The notes beneath the pieces were generated by a model, which made no database searches, was not told where the DNA came from, and saw only the letters and a program-made list of their open reading frames with translations. From NCBI GenBank assembly GCA_018343915.1, contig JABRWF010000005.1, positions 1,523,001 through 1,587,000 on the forward strand: a DNA stretch of 64,000 bases, read 5' to 3'. The translations under genes were made by a program, and so were the position numbers. Positions within the stretch are counted from its first letter, which is position 1; each line of letters begins with the position of its first letter. This DNA is from Agroathelia rolfsii (lineage: Eukaryota; Basidiomycota; Agaricomycetes; Amylocorticiales; Amylocorticiaceae). Shown in pieces: positions 11,292-26,022 of the stretch.

Positions 11292-14153
11292 TCACCAGTA
11301 GTCTATTGAGCGATGTTGTACAATATCCTCCTGTTGGGGCCGCTTTTTTCTCTCATCCTGCCATTTAGCAATCCACTTTGCCATATTTGCACGTGACCTG
11401 TTGCCATGTTAACATCGACTAAATCTCACTGTCGTAGATAATCACTCACTTTTCACTTCCTACATTGACCGTAGCAATCATCTTGCCCCAGTCGAGTGCG
11501 CGAGACACAGCAAAGCAGCTAAGCTCAAAAAATGAACTGTGTTCCGAGTATGGCACGCCATAAACCTCTATCCTTGACGTAGAGCCCCTTGTGGGTTTGA
11601 GGTCTGTGTGGTTAAATGTACCCTTCTGATGTCGGGATATAACGTCTGCAATGGTAGGAGACATGTTTGCACCCGCCGATGGTGAGAAACTGAATAAAAG
11701 TATTATCGTTAATATTCTCGTAACAGAGACTACGCCGAGAGACTTACGTCCAGCCAGTGGGTCTAAACCCAATTACTTTTCCAAAGACGCCTTGGAACCG
11801 TTCTGCATATTCCTTGAGCTTATCAGTTGTGATCATTTGCAGTGGCAGTAGGTGCACATTTGCGGACGAGGCATCATTCGTCAAAAGGGCATCCAGCTCA
11901 GCATCACATTGGCATTTGAGGATGGCCGCCTTGCGAGCGTCACAGTATACCTTAGTATTCAACGCCTTTGCGATAGCTAAATAGATGAGATAAAATAATA
12001 TCAGCGTTTGATCGGGATCCGTTGCTCGGCTTCGGCAAACCTTTCACTATCCGCTCTTTACCAATCGAGTAAGTCCTGATTACAGTCCTTAAGTCACAAG
12101 CTCGTGATTTCCTATAATATTTAAAATATTACCCAACAACAAAAAGCACCCTTGCTTTGGAAGATTTTTGTTCTGTACTCGTACTCAAGACCGTCTTGAT
12201 GTTCATCTTTTCGTTGGGGGTAAACCAGCCCTTCATACCTCTCCGACTGGGACCTGGTGTCGAGGGTATTTCTGTTTTGGCACTAGAAGATGATGCTGCG
12301 GGTGCTGAGCCTGATTGCTTCAAGAAGATGCTCTTAGCGAGATCTGCACAAGCAGACACTACTAACGCTTGAGGCGGAAATGTATACTAAGAATGACTCA
12401 GTCAGATCTCCGCTCTCACGGCATCGGTGAAACTGGCGCACTTTGGGATCCAGATACGTGGTGTCTAAATAGACATGATCTAACCTCTTGTTTTTGATGG
12501 CCGGATGGAGAACATGTCTGGGAGAAGCACGAAAGTCCCCACAGTGCAGATATCTAAAAGTACGGGCGGAACCGACAAAGGACGAGCGATAGGTGCTATC
12601 TCCCGCGTTGATGGTTTGCTTTCCCTCAAAAAGGAACAGACTGGAACCGGGACCTATTGTCCGTCCTCGTCAGCAAGTCAACATTAGGGGTGGGGAAAAA
12701 ATAATATTCAAACAGTGATTGGCTTCTATTAACGTTACGGTGACACCGCCAGTGTCAGGCACTGGTACGGCTATGTCCATGGGAAGGGGATGTACCCATT
12801 TGGGATCGACTTTGAGTAAGTGTAAAATGAGATTACAGGTGCCCTCTGTCACCGAGGCTTTATAAGAAAAGTTTTTTTGGATGGAAGACAAGTGGAACTC
12901 CCTACCGGAGGCATAGATAGGCCCATGACTCCATTTTGACGACAGATTTGTATAGTGATCTGAATGCGCATGCCTGCCGTTACGATGAGTTTGAAAACCT
13001 CGACCAGCGAAAATGGAGTTGCTCACGTGAGGAAATATGCCTTGACACCAGGTATGCTTCCGTACTTGAAAGCGTCAACGGCAATAGGCATTCCCTGAAG
13101 GACCTTATAGAATGGCGCTTTGCGTCTGGTACCCCTGGAACTTGAGGAGTGGTCTTCAGCGACGGATGCTTCTTTCCAAGCTTCATTCTCCGCATGGGAG
13201 GTCATGAGCATGGAGAAAGCTGTCGGTTGATCACCCCGGGAACTTTCATGGGGTGATGATTCGATCGCTGTTAGTGATGATGTAGAAGATGAGTCCGTGG
13301 GGTGTTTGGCAGCCGCAGATGGAGACCGCTCCACTGGAAGAACAGTAGGATATGTTCTGTCTGCGGTATCCGAGTCGTCGGAAATTTCAATAATGTCCAA
13401 CTCCCCAACACTCGCGGAGGCAGGTGCGGAATCTCCAATTATTTCATCGTCACCTGTATTCCATTCGAAAGATTCGTTGCCACCTGGATATATGACGCCA
13501 TTTGTGTTCCTGATTTCGTGTCTGCGGGCATCCTCGGTAGGTCCACGAGGATCCGCAAGAATCTCGACGTCATCTAATGAGTCCATATCATCCGGAATAG
13601 AGGGAATAAGGGCGAGAAGCCGGTTTTGTCTGGTATCCTGTATTGATTCAACGGATGTCTTCGATATATCCGTGTTTGAGATTGACTTTGTAGTGAAATC
13701 GGCGGACGACGAAGCTAAAAGCATAGTAGGCTTTCCAAAGTACGATGAATCGTTCAATCGAATATGAGACGCGTTGGAGAGTGAGTTTCTTCTTTGTTTC
13801 TTCTTAGAAGACGAAGCCAAGGAGCGACTCCCTGAATGTTTGGTGAATGTGTCTCCAGGCTGTGCCTCAATGACTTCTATATCGCTTGAGCTCGTACTTC
13901 GAGATCTTTTTGAGAGAGTTCTCGTCTTTGCAAATTCTTTCGTGATTGTGGAAGTAATCTCATCGTCTGAATCAATTGAAATAATATCCGTAGGCTCTAA
14001 TGGTTTGGTAGAGGCGCGCACTTCGTGGTCCCGAGATTGCGAGACGGTGGAATTTTTAGGAGTAACAGAGCTTGTAGTACTACCTTGAGAGAAATAGTGC
14101 TGAAGGTTCTTGGTGGACGTCTTAGATTCAGACCTCTTTCCTGGGAAAGACAT
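11292..14153 (-). CDS. PSO2: DNA interstrand cross-link repair nuclease PSO2/SNM1
   Basis: A metallo-beta-lactamase/beta-CASP 5'-exonuclease of the SNM1/PSO2 family, which trims DNA at interstrand cross-links. The start at 14153 opens about 340 disordered residues carrying a PIP-like motif (TKNLQHYF, residues 14-21) and SUMO-interaction-like stretches (IISIDSDDE, residues 58-66; [10 protein letters not shown], residues 253-262). The catalytic part begins at [17 protein letters not shown] and has the metal-binding motif HAHSDHY split off by an intron near 13022. It continues with EANHC and the C-terminal DRMBL region ([23 protein letters not shown]). The short last exon ends SIDYW-stop at 11292. 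I see no UBZ or other zinc finger in the N-terminus. At least six introns are present. The divergently placed upstream region holds three CACGTG boxes. Confidence 0.93.
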
Positions 14154-14288
14154 GACTAATATGGGTGAAGAGGATGGACTCCAAAGACGGTTGATGATTA
14201 TATATCACGTTTACAAGATTCGACGAGTGCCTCCGAGTCGAAGTACAGGTTCAAGTTGCCGAGCTGTATGACCCGATCACATTAAGGT

Positions 14289-14525
14289 CACGTGTAACGG
14301 AGCGCTACCTACAGTCACGTGCGGCCCGACGCTCACCGGCCTCATATTTCTTTCGCGTTCGTCGGGCTCTGGGCAGCCCCTGATGGAATCCGTTGGAAGG
14401 GAATGGAATTAATCAGAAGACTTATATAAGACAGTCGATGTGCGTGTATGTAGAATCAGTTCCCTCGAATTATCTTTTGTGTCTGTTAGTTCGTTTGATC
14501 TCGTGACCAGGCATCACATCACGTG
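14289..14525. promoter_or_regulatory. Three CACGTG E-box palindromes upstream of PSO2
   Basis: The hexamer CACGTG occurs at 14289-14294, 14316-14321 and 14520-14525, between about 136 and 372 bases upstream of the PSO2 start. The first two lie in the extended context GTCACGTG. CACGTG is the core bound by bHLH factors of the Cbf1/USF type. A role in PSO2 transcription is an inference from position only. Confidence 0.35.
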
Positions 14526-16272
14526 ACTGCATTCGGATCACTGTCACGTTCCTTCGGTTCACTGGCTTGACTTCAAGTTCACGAGCGCCTGACCACTGCT
14601 ACTAGTGGGCATAACTTGCTGCATTGACCGTGTAGCTCATCAGGCCACGTATTTGGATTGACGTTTTTGACCATCGTCGCTCGTATTTCATGCCTACGGC
14701 GCTTTTGCAAAGAGCGGTATTCTAGTGAATTTGGCCTGGGGTCTTGGACCTTGATATGATTGTCGCTCTTCCTACACTGGTAATACTATACGCTCTTCAT
14801 TTATTCTTGCAAGATCACGTTGCATTTTTATACAAGGCCTCACCCACGAGCAGGAAAATGGACCACCCGTACATATTAGCATGACTCCTAGTCCAGACTG
14901 GACCGATCACAGACTGATAGTTCTGTATTACTACTGGCTTGGCCAGTGTGACTCAAGTACACCCTGGATTATTCAACTGTAATAAATAAATAAAATTTTC
15001 TCCCTTCTTTATCACCTGGGAGCCCTCCGTCTTTCATGGATTCAATAATGCTCATTAATCGACTCACGGCTTCGATTGCTAGTTCCAACTTCAGTGCTGT
15101 TCATGCGTATTAGGATAAGCACGTTACCATCGTCTTATTTTTATAGTAATGGCTTTTTAAAGCACAACTGATAACAAACTGGTCCAACACGTCCCAGACG
15201 GCCTCTGTATTAGTGTGATACTCCGTATATCCATGCGACCTTGGATCTTCGAATGTGCATCACCCACGAGTAACACCTGGAGCAAGACACATGTTCCTTG
15301 CGGTCCAAGTTACACCCCAAGGGTACTGTTTCAACTGGCTGAATCAAGCTCCCACATGCGTCGCACGGGAACTAGCGGGTCATGTTGGTCCTTTCGATGA
15401 GTAGGCTGCGAAAATAGCCTTCTCGTTATGGTGATGACAGGGCAGCCACCAAACGCGGAGTTGCTGCCTGGCCACAAGCAATTATGCTTAGGGGCACACA
15501 TTTGATGCTCCCCAGAGATCCTCATCTATCATTGTCATGAGCTGGCATTCCGCAGTTTGCGTGCATCCTTGTGACGACAGTCGCTCTGAGTTATTTCCTC
15601 CGATCACCAACCTGGGTAGTCGTTTGTGTTTGCAGGGCCAGTAACCAGATGGAACCATGTACAATTTACTTATGGGCCCGCGTAGTACAATTAATGGGCA
15701 TTCGTGGCATGGCACAGCAATCTCTCCGTGTCGTAACTCGATTAGACCGTACAAGCGAGCGTTGACGGCGGTTATCGAGCGGCTCGGAGAAACTTACTCC
15801 ATGATGCAAATGCGGGGATACTAACACAGCCTAAGAATCCCAGGTGACCGATTTAATCAATTACCCCAAAATCAGGTGATTGATTTGTTACAGTGAAAAC
15901 ACAAAACCCTCTATTAATAGATCGATGCCTATTTTTTTCATCACTTATGCGTTGGCACGGACTTTTCTATAGATCGTGTCTTCTATCAACTGGTCATCAA
16001 GAGACCAGCCACGTCTTCAACTGCTCGTTTAACTCCCGCCTAATGATAGGTACGGAGGATCATGAGTACCTTTGGTAATGACTGTTGCAACTTCAGCATC
16101 ACTGCCGTCGTTTACTTGCTTGCTTCAGCGGCCCGGGCGGAATCTCTATGCCTCTGATCTCATTTTCGCTCATGCTTTATTGTGCGTACCATTCGGGTTC
16201 ACGTACTGTTCATACCGGGCCGCCAGAGTCATGGCAATGAAGATTTCTTATGAGTCTCATCTTAGGGAGGGG

Positions 16273-16278
16273 TATAAA
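16273..16278 (+). promoter_or_regulatory. TATA box of polygalacturonase 1
   Basis: TATAAA stands 90 bases upstream of the start codon at 16368, a usual distance for a strongly regulated fungal secreted-enzyme gene. The paralog at 61919-63797 has a TATA box at nearly the same distance. Confidence 0.6.
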
Positions 16279-16367
16279 GACGAGCATGCTCGAAGTGCAA
16301 GAAAACATCAAAACCACTCGGCTCTCTCTTGTCATCCTTTAAACTACATAGGACAGCTCAGTTCGCC

Positions 16368-18225
16368 ATGCTTCGTGTCTCTACCATCGTCAGTGCAATT
16401 GCACTTGCCTCTGCGGTTTCCGTCTATGCCACCCCCGCTGGTGAACCTGCTAAGCCTCGCAAGATTGGCAAGCGTTGCACTGCTACCATTAGCTCTGCTT
16501 CAGATGTCACCTCGGACAACCTGGCTTGTACTACAATTAAGTAGGCCCTTCTACTGATATCAACAGAACGTTATGCTGAAATTGACTATAGCATTGAGTC
16601 GTTCACCATGACTGCCGGAGAGACTCTCGCTATCAGTGAGCCAAAAATCTTTACTTTTGTTAAATGCAAAAGCTGATTTGCACTCGACGTAAAGCCGGCT
16701 TGGCCTCTGGTACTACTGTCAATCTCAACGGCGAGGTTACCTTCGGTGTCAAGGACTGGGATGGCCCTCTCTTCGAGATTGGTACCGACAGCGATGACGA
16801 TACATTCACCTTCAACGGCAACGGTAATACACTCAACGGGTATGCATTTTCATCAGTCCATCTATGAGAAGACAAATATTGACTTGCTAATATAGCCAGG
16901 GCGCGAGCTATTGGGACGGCGAGGGTACCAACGGTGGTGTCACCAAGCCTCACCCCATGGTCAAGATCACCAAGGGTGGAGGAACCTTCAAGGACGTCGT
17001 AAGCAGTGTTTTTCACTATATGTATCCAGGAGAACGACATTAACAATATGTTTTATAGACTGTCCTCAACGTAAGTAACTGAAAAGAGAGCATGGACTGC
17101 ATTTCTCACACGCAATCACTCTACAGAGCCCTGCCCAGGCTGTTAGTGTTGGCAACACGGCTGGTATGTATCTAACAAGCCTTTTACGGGAAGTTTCATC
17201 TAAACAAATGTATAGCTATGACCGTGTCGGGTGTTACCATCAATAACGTACGCAAAAGCACTAAACAATTTACTTTCATGATAACTGACGTTTTTCATCC
17301 ACAAAGTCTGCCGGATCTTCGCTCGGCCATAATGTAAGTTTGATAGGAATAGTGACCAATTAAATTCTTTCCTAATCTGAATTTGAATAGACGGACTGCT
17401 TCGATACCTCCGGTTCCGACCTCACCATCACCGGAAACACTTGCGAGAACCAGGATGACTGCTTGGTAAGCTAACATCAAAGCTTTCATAACTAAGTAAC
17501 TAACATTTGCTTGTATAGGCTGTCAACCAGGGCTCTAACATTGTCTTCTCTGACAACTCTTGCTCCGGTGGTATGTCATTTTACAAGATTAATTGGCGAA
17601 CTTGCTGGTATTCAATGAACAAACCTAGGCCATGGTATCTCTATCGGTTCTATTGCCAGTGATAAGACAGTTAGCAGCATAACCATCTCTGGCAACACCG
17701 TTTCGTCTTCCGCGAACGGTCTCCGTATTAAGACTGACTACGGAGCCACCGACGCTTCGGTCACGGATGTTACCTACTCCAACAACAAAGTTTCCGGTAC
17801 TTCATATTCTAGCTTGACGCAAACCTTCAATAATATTCACATATACTCATTATAGGTATTTCCGACTATGGTGTTGTCATTGAACAAGACTACGAGAACG
17901 GCTCCCCCACTGGTACGCCCAGCAATGGTGTTACGGTATGATTTATAGTTTTTTCACTCACGGCGGAAAGCTGATTACAATTGATTCTATAGCTCGGCCC
18001 TGTTACCTTCTCAGGCAGTAACACCGTCTCCGTTGACTCTGGTGCGAAGCAAGTGTACGTACTTTGCGGTACGAGCTGCACTGGCACCTGGGACTGGTCC
18101 GGTCTCACCACCAGTGGCGGAAATGCTGGCTCCTCCAGTACGTCGTTCGCATTAAATTTAACCTCCTATGTAGCTGACAAACATCCTTTTCAGACTACGA
18201 CGACATTACTGGCTACACCGTCTAA
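16368..18225 (+). CDS. Secreted endopolygalacturonase, glycoside hydrolase family 28 (copy 1)
   Basis: A secreted pectinase that hydrolyses alpha-1,4-galacturonan in plant cell walls. The ATG at 16368 opens a signal peptide ([20 protein letters not shown]), followed by a short propeptide ending at a Lys-Arg before the first mature cysteine, as in other fungal endopolygalacturonases. The mature enzyme is a right-handed beta-helix. All GH28 active-site groups are visible: NTD (about residues 191-193), QDD (about 212-214), GHG (about 234-236) and RIK (about 266-268). Total length is about 370 residues, normal for the family. About ten short introns interrupt it, some leaving exons below 30 bases. 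The last exon ends [14 protein letters not shown]. It is very similar to the minus-strand copy at 61919-63797. It converges on the MFS transporter gene. Confidence 0.95.
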
Positions 18226-18877
18226 GTCCTCAAATTTCCGAGTTGGCTCAAGACCAAAGTTCATACCCAAAATATTCAAGGGATTTCATTTTCCACATTT
18301 TGATACCAAGCATAGTTTCGATCTTCTTTTGTACCCAATTTAAATTTCATGCAATAAGCAGTTTTTTTATATTCTGCACATAATTATTGGTTTGAAGGTC
18401 GGGTTAATAATTTTGAGTGTGAATGCAGTATTGCAAAATTTATCGCGAACAAGTTAAAGGAAAAAAAATTACAGGCCAAGTTGTAAGTGAATGGCGTCAT
18501 ACAAGAACGAAGTTGGAAATTGACATACACCAACTCTGGAGAAGTCTCATCTTATGTTAATATACCATCACGACTAGCATCTGAAACTATAGGAATATAT
18601 CAACAATCCGTGCGGCCTAGTAGTTAACAATCCAACTACTGGAATGTAATGACTATTGAATATACTCATGGCCAAGATTCTACACAATTCTATATATTAT
18701 ACATGCACAGCAAAAATTCCCCAAGAAACCTTCAGATCGCAAAAGAGAGAAAATCCAAAAAAGAACAATCTAAAATATCACAAAAGTAGAAAAAAATCAG
18801 AGCCAAGGTCACCAAAAACATCCAAGACATAATTTTTCATGATCGTCAATCATTGGAGCTATTTGATCCAAGCCAAA
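18226..18877. other. Convergent 3' intergenic region, polygalacturonase 1 / MFS transporter
   Basis: An AT-rich stretch of about 650 bases between two converging genes, consistent with both 3' untranslated regions. No gene or repeat is evident. Confidence 0.5.
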
Positions 18878-21005
18878 TTAATCCATGTGCATCCGTTTTC
18901 GTGGGGCGAATGTCCAAAGGACAATCATCAGAGTCAGCATGCCGATTAACCTGGTGGCGTGTAAAGTCCGTAAGGTTATTAAACTTAAAGGATACGATGA
19001 CCCAATCATCAAGAAATTTAGACGTACAAAGGTTGCAAACTTTTGATTCCAACTTTACTAGCAAGAGCTCCAGTCATGAATGGGAGCGCGGCACTCCCAA
19101 CGGCTCCGAAACCTGAGAAAGCTCATTCACATGAGAGAAAATATGCGTACTTTCTTGATTTTGACGCACTCGATATCCAGCCGATACTCCCAATCAAAAT
19201 TTTCTTCGGTAAAATACGACCGGTGACATTCATGACAATCGGGAAAATTGGACCCAAAAAAAGCCCAGCTAGAGACACAGCGACAGCGTCCCCAACAATT
19301 GATGGCACGAACCATACCACGAATTCAAGGCTATATATCGCAAGAGTGTGAGCGTTGACAAACGCTAAAGCGGATGGAATGGAAACGTGGCTAGACTAAC
19401 CTCATAACTAGGAAACTATACAAATACAGCACACGTTGTTCTCCAACCAGGCTGGTGAGCCAGACGAGTCCAACACGCCCCAACATAAGCCCGCCGAAGA
19501 AACCTGCAGAGACGTAACCACTCGATGGACCACCATGTCGGACGTCAATAAGGAAAGAGACGATCCAACCTCAAGGCAAGAGACATCAGCCTATAGACCT
19601 CTTAGAATAGACTAAAAAGAACTTACCACCGATAGTGACCTCAAGCCCTACATATACAAACGCAAAACAAGCTAGGATATGAACGCCTTTCATACTGAGG
19701 ATGTGCTTGAATTTGCTTTCGTTCTTCCCACTTGGCTCTTGGCTGACAACGACTAAACCTGCATCGCGCATACATTCTGTGTAGAGCGTTTAAGACGGAA
19801 ACATGAACGAGTAAGATAATCATACCATCCAGATGCTTCAACCGGAAAGCCGCAATCAAGGTCAATGTATTACTAGCCGCGAAGCCCAAAGAGCAAAGAT
19901 AGTGAAACGACCAGTGACGAGCCTGAGCGAACTGAGTTGCAACTAGGGGTGAAAGCAGAGCACCTGCGCCTGTGATGTTCCGGATTGAGTGTTAGCAAAG
20001 ATGAGTTCAATTTCACAAAAGAGAAATACAATAGTGTTAGCCCTGCTCACTGTAGCATGCGTGCAATATGCCCATGAAAGAACCAGCGTTATTTGCCATA
20101 TTAATAACAAAATTGTTGCCTTGGGCCTCCTGTTGTCATTTTCTTTCAGTACTGGCTCGTCCATGGTGATAATAATCATTACATTAATTGCCATCCCGAA
20201 TCCGTTGATCGCAAACGAAACGACAAACAAAGGGAAAGGTGGTGCAGTAGATTGAATTGTAAACGCTACGAGTTGACATAAAGCGGCTGTTGTCTGGATG
20301 TTAGGAATATGGGGACGGTAACAATTATGATTGCAAAGGACTTGCCAAGTACAACAACTTTTCCGTATCCTAACTTATCGGTTAGAGGTACATTGGAGAT
20401 ACCACCAAAAATTGATCCCTTAATGAAAGTTATAGAGACATCAATTATCCCATTTTTATTTTAGAATCAACATCAACATACGATACAAGACAAGACGAAA
20501 AGCAGCGATACTACAACGAATCCTACCTTCAAACGAGCGAAGGGGATTAGCCAAAATAACGTGAAGGTCTGGTTGCCCCTACGTGATAAACTCTTTGGAT
20601 TCGAGGTAGCAGTGCTCCCGTTGAACCATCATTCCATCCGCATACAAAGTGGGCATATGAAATCGCAGCAAATTGGATCTTCACGAGTCTCCGCTGAGCC
20701 TTTGTCCGGATGGGTGCTGGATCAGCCGGAATAGCCTGGGCATGGGCAACTGCTGGAGAAATGTTTTCCAAATCTACACCAAGTCCAAGGGGAAGACCCA
20801 TTGCTAGTGGCTCGGGTACAATAGGCCTAGCTGGAATAGCACCGGCAAGATGAGGTATCACAATGTTCTCTTCACTATCAGAGTTCTTGGCATCCAAGAT
20901 ATCAAGAGCAATATCTTCGTGGAGGGTTGTTTGAGGACTGAAAGTAGATCGTAGGTGTGAATCCGAATTCGGATTTTGGATAGATAACGCAGTGGCAGAC
21001 TCCAT
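18878..21005 (-). CDS. Major facilitator superfamily transporter, BSC6-like
   Basis: A membrane transporter of the fungal MFS group related to yeast BSC6 and to fucose-permease-like proteins; substrate unknown. The ATG at 21005 starts a cytosolic tail of about 120 residues. The first membrane segment carries the group signature AHFVCGWNDGSTGALLPRIQ. Further segments include PLFVVSFAINGFGMAINVMI, ACFAFVYVGLEVTIGG, SAGFFGGLMLGR and GLFLGPIFPIVMN. The C-terminus is rebuilt across two small introns: the first (about 19103-19140) rejoins the frame at FGAVGSAALPFMTGALASK; the next joins SLQPL to LIGMLTLMIVLWTF, ending HMD-stop at 18878. The gene therefore looks intact although its single frames are short. 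It converges with polygalacturonase 1; a link between them is not shown by sequence. Confidence 0.85.
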
Positions 21006-21919
21006 TCTCAGGAAAAACGATCAGAAGCGCTATATTACAATAGGGATAAAAAGATGGAAACGAGGATGAAATCTGAAGGGAGTCGACTAGGACGTAACCA
21101 ACTACCCAGAGAGCATTTCGAGAGCTATATACCCCTCGGAGTCAGGGGTGATTGAGCTCCAAAAAATGGGTTTCTTCTCGACCCGTTCCCTGATCAATGC
21201 GAATTAAAGGTAAAGTCCTTGGTCATAAAGCGAACCTTGATTAGCCGGTCAATGGCTGATTGGGTTATAAAATGGCCCCGTTCAATCTAACAAGCCCCAT
21301 GGACTCGAGCTCTAGCTTTGCCGCCCAAGCCGTCTATCGTCTAATTCCCTCGTGGACTGCGATGAACTGCCTTCTCAGCACAATTTGTGCAGCTGATAAC
21401 GAGGCATCAGGCGGTCAATCGCATGCACCCCTGCTTGACGCTTCTATAGCCAATCGGAGGGCATAGGTTCTGGATGCGAATTGTAACAGAATCTACGCGT
21501 CTATTATACGGGGCCATTTAGTATTACGTGTGCCTGTGGTTTTGACGAGTACTGCCGGACCGCGGAAAACCCATGAATTACATATAATACCTTGTTTACA
21601 GGCATTTTTAGATCCGTAGGAGCTACATTGTAGGATCAATTAAAAAAAGCGAACAAGGAACGACTGCTTTTTGAACGAGGATATCACCTACTGTATAGTT
21701 ACGGTAGAGAATTATGTGTTTAGACTTGTATTGACTGTGCTGAGTTTGAATTGCATTGTGACGAAAGGCTAGAAATTCGAACACTAAGACTAGACCGTAA
21801 TATAATATAAGTAAGTCAGACTGCGGATTCACGTGCAAAGCTTCTAGAAAACGTATTACAAAATTATATGCCACCGACTACAACTTGAAGTCACGCTTTC
21901 TAATTACTTAGTAAGAACC
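21006..21919. promoter_or_regulatory. Divergent intergenic region MFS transporter / SFH5
   Basis: About 900 bases hold the promoters of two divergent genes. Besides the STRE-like pair, CCAAT-type motifs in opposite orientation occur near 21261 (GATTGG) and 21452 (CCAATC). No coding region is supported. Confidence 0.45.
21131..21149. promoter_or_regulatory. Inverted STRE-like pair upstream of the MFS gene
   Basis: ACCCCT at 21131-21136 and AGGGGT at 21144-21149 form a perfect 6-bp inverted repeat with a 7-base spacer, about 130 bases upstream of the MFS start. CCCCT is the core of the fungal stress response element. Its use here is a guess from position. Confidence 0.25.
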
Positions 21920-23261
21920 ATGTCGACTCCAGAACATCCCCAACCCACACCTACGACCACAGCTGAGGCTGCAGTGCCTGCGGCAACCCCTACTCCTGTC
22001 GTGACCGACGCAGTTGAGACTCATACCAGTGGTCCCCCTGCACCACAACCTGGTGCCACGCCCTCGCCACCTGGCGCACCTGTAGCAACTACAACCCCTG
22101 CTCCTGATAGCAAACCAACGCCCACAAAGACGGTTGCTGAGATTGAAGAACCTCAGAATAGTCTGACTCGCAAGTTCAAGGACTCAGAATGGAAGGCGTT
22201 GAAGGAATTCCGCGTGAGTGTTATCAGATAACTAGATTTGACCATCTGGCTTTGACTGATTGCTTGTCCCTAACTTCCTTCTCAGGCTAAGATACCTGAT
22301 ATCTTCTCGAAAGCATACCCTGATAACCCTGACGCAAAGACTCGTACGGTCACCCTATGGAACATCCCCATCAATGAGGAAACCGCAAAGACGGATGCAC
22401 GTGTATCTGTAGTCTTAATGAAATTCTTGCGTGCACGGTGAGTAGCTACTTCTTTGATCGTGTCCTCACTTCGCCCATGATTATCTCAGAAACCTTTCAG
22501 TCTCGGAGGCAGAAACAATGATGGTGGCAACTCTTCGTTGGAGGGATGAGTTCAAGATCGATGATGTCATGAAGGAAAGCTTCCCCCAAGACGTATTCGG
22601 CGGACTAGGTTACTTTTCCGGTACGGACAAAAGAGGCGCACCAGTCAGGTATGGTATTATTTTCTTATTAGATTGCCGCAGATTGTACCGACAGTCTATG
22701 TTTTTTGTAGTTATAATATCTACGGTGGTGATCATGACCTCAAGGCCGTATTCGGAGATGTACAGCGCTTCTTACGGTAGGCTTGCTGAATGTCTTTCGA
22801 TGAACTATTTGTTAATGTGTATTCATGTAGGTGGCGAGTTCAATTTATGGAACGAGGCGTTTCAATGCTAGATTTCGAAACTGTTGATGCAATGGTTCAA
22901 GTTCACGATTACCTCGGTGTCACTATGAGCAGCCGTGACGCCAACTCAAAACAAGCTGCCAGTGAAGCATCGAGCATCTTTGGCGCACATTATCCAGAGT
23001 TTCTTGTACGTGATATAATTTTCTGAATTGGTCAGAATTGTAATACATCACGATTTTGTCCAGGCTCGCAAATACTTTGTTAATGTGCCCACTGTCATGT
23101 CCTGGATCTTCTGGCTGTTCAAGCCCATCATTCCATCGCAGACATTTGCTAAGATGGAAGTTTGTGGAAAGGGGCAGAAGGAGATCCTCAAGGCACTGGA
23201 GAGGGAAATCGATGAAGAGCAAATACCCCAGCGATACGGCGGAAAGCTTGATGCTTTCTGA
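21920..23261 (+). CDS. SFH5: Sec14-like phosphatidylinositol transfer protein SFH5
   Basis: A CRAL-TRIO lipid-transfer protein of the SFH5 type, which in yeast binds phosphatidylinositol (and heme) at the ER and cell periphery. The ATG at 21920 begins a Pro/Thr/Ala-rich leader of about 85 residues, then KFKDSEWKALKEFRAKIPDI. The CRAL-TRIO N-terminal helices include VVLMKFLRARNLSVSEAETM. The lipid-binding lobe includes YFSGTDKRGAPVSYNIYGG, FGAHYPEFLARKYFVNVP and SWIFWLFKPIIP. The C-terminal EEQIPQRYGGKLDAF-stop is the usual Sec14 closing motif. Five or so introns of about 50-60 bases split it. Order and length match full SFH5 proteins, and nothing appears broken. Confidence 0.93.
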
Positions 23262-23766
23262 GTGGGTCTTGACCAAGTGCTGGAGTTCTTATAGTGAATG
23301 TTATGGCCGAAATGTGATTGCGTAGGGTCTCCCCACGCTCCATCCAAAGATGTATCTCCGCTACAATAGTATACCCCACCCCTTCCTCCCGAAGCCCCTA
23401 CTAGGTATCTGTAGTCTAATCTATTGATGAATTGTTTGTTCCTTGACGTCTAGTCGCCTGACCCGCACACTCACATGTGTAGAGGTGTATTTGAATTTGT
23501 CCCGTGCAACTGATTCGCTGATATTGTTGTGTCTTGCATGGTCCGGCGACGACAAGGAAAAGACATTTCAGCACCCCTCGCTCCGCGCCGAGCGATCCGT
23601 GATATCACCTGTGAGCCCAGAGAGAGCGTTAAGGACGGACGGAGCTGGCGGCCCGGGGTGATTAGATGACGGCTATAAGTTTACAGAGAGGGCGAAAAGA
23701 GAGCAGCACACTACTACTACTTCATACCCATCCTCCTTGTCTGAACTTGCCGCACTTATTGTCAGT
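23262..23766 (+). promoter_or_regulatory. SFH5 3' flank and GUT1 promoter
   Basis: About 500 bases between two plus-strand genes. A TATAAG at 23674-23679 lies 88 bases upstream of the GUT1 start and is the likely core promoter. Nothing else is recognised. Confidence 0.45.
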
Positions 23767-25886
<2,120 letters not shown>

Positions 25887-26022
25887 AAGACGAATGGATT
25901 GAAAGAAGGTGTTAGCATCCATGATTCGTAAATGTACACATATTCCCCCTTTCCCCTGTTTATTTAGTTTTTATCTTGTAAATTACCCAGCAATGTAAAA
26001 GCATTGTACGCCTTGTAAATAC

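Larger units (their letters stand above)
14154..16367. other. 2.2-kb intergenic region without recognisable gene
   Basis: The space lies between the divergent PSO2 and polygalacturonase genes. It contains the CACGTG boxes at its left end and the polygalacturonase TATA box at its right end. Short open frames at 15215-15765 show no family signature, and I see no transposon ends or RNA gene. Confidence 0.5.

Noticed and set aside
16072..16557. 161-codon plus-strand frame before and across polygalacturonase 1
   Set aside because: It runs out of frame through the real signal-peptide exon and has no family features.
16368..21005. Polygalacturonase 1 and the MFS transporter as a galacturonate-use gene pair
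   Set aside because: The transporter belongs to a BSC6-like group of unknown substrate, and adjacency alone is not evidence.
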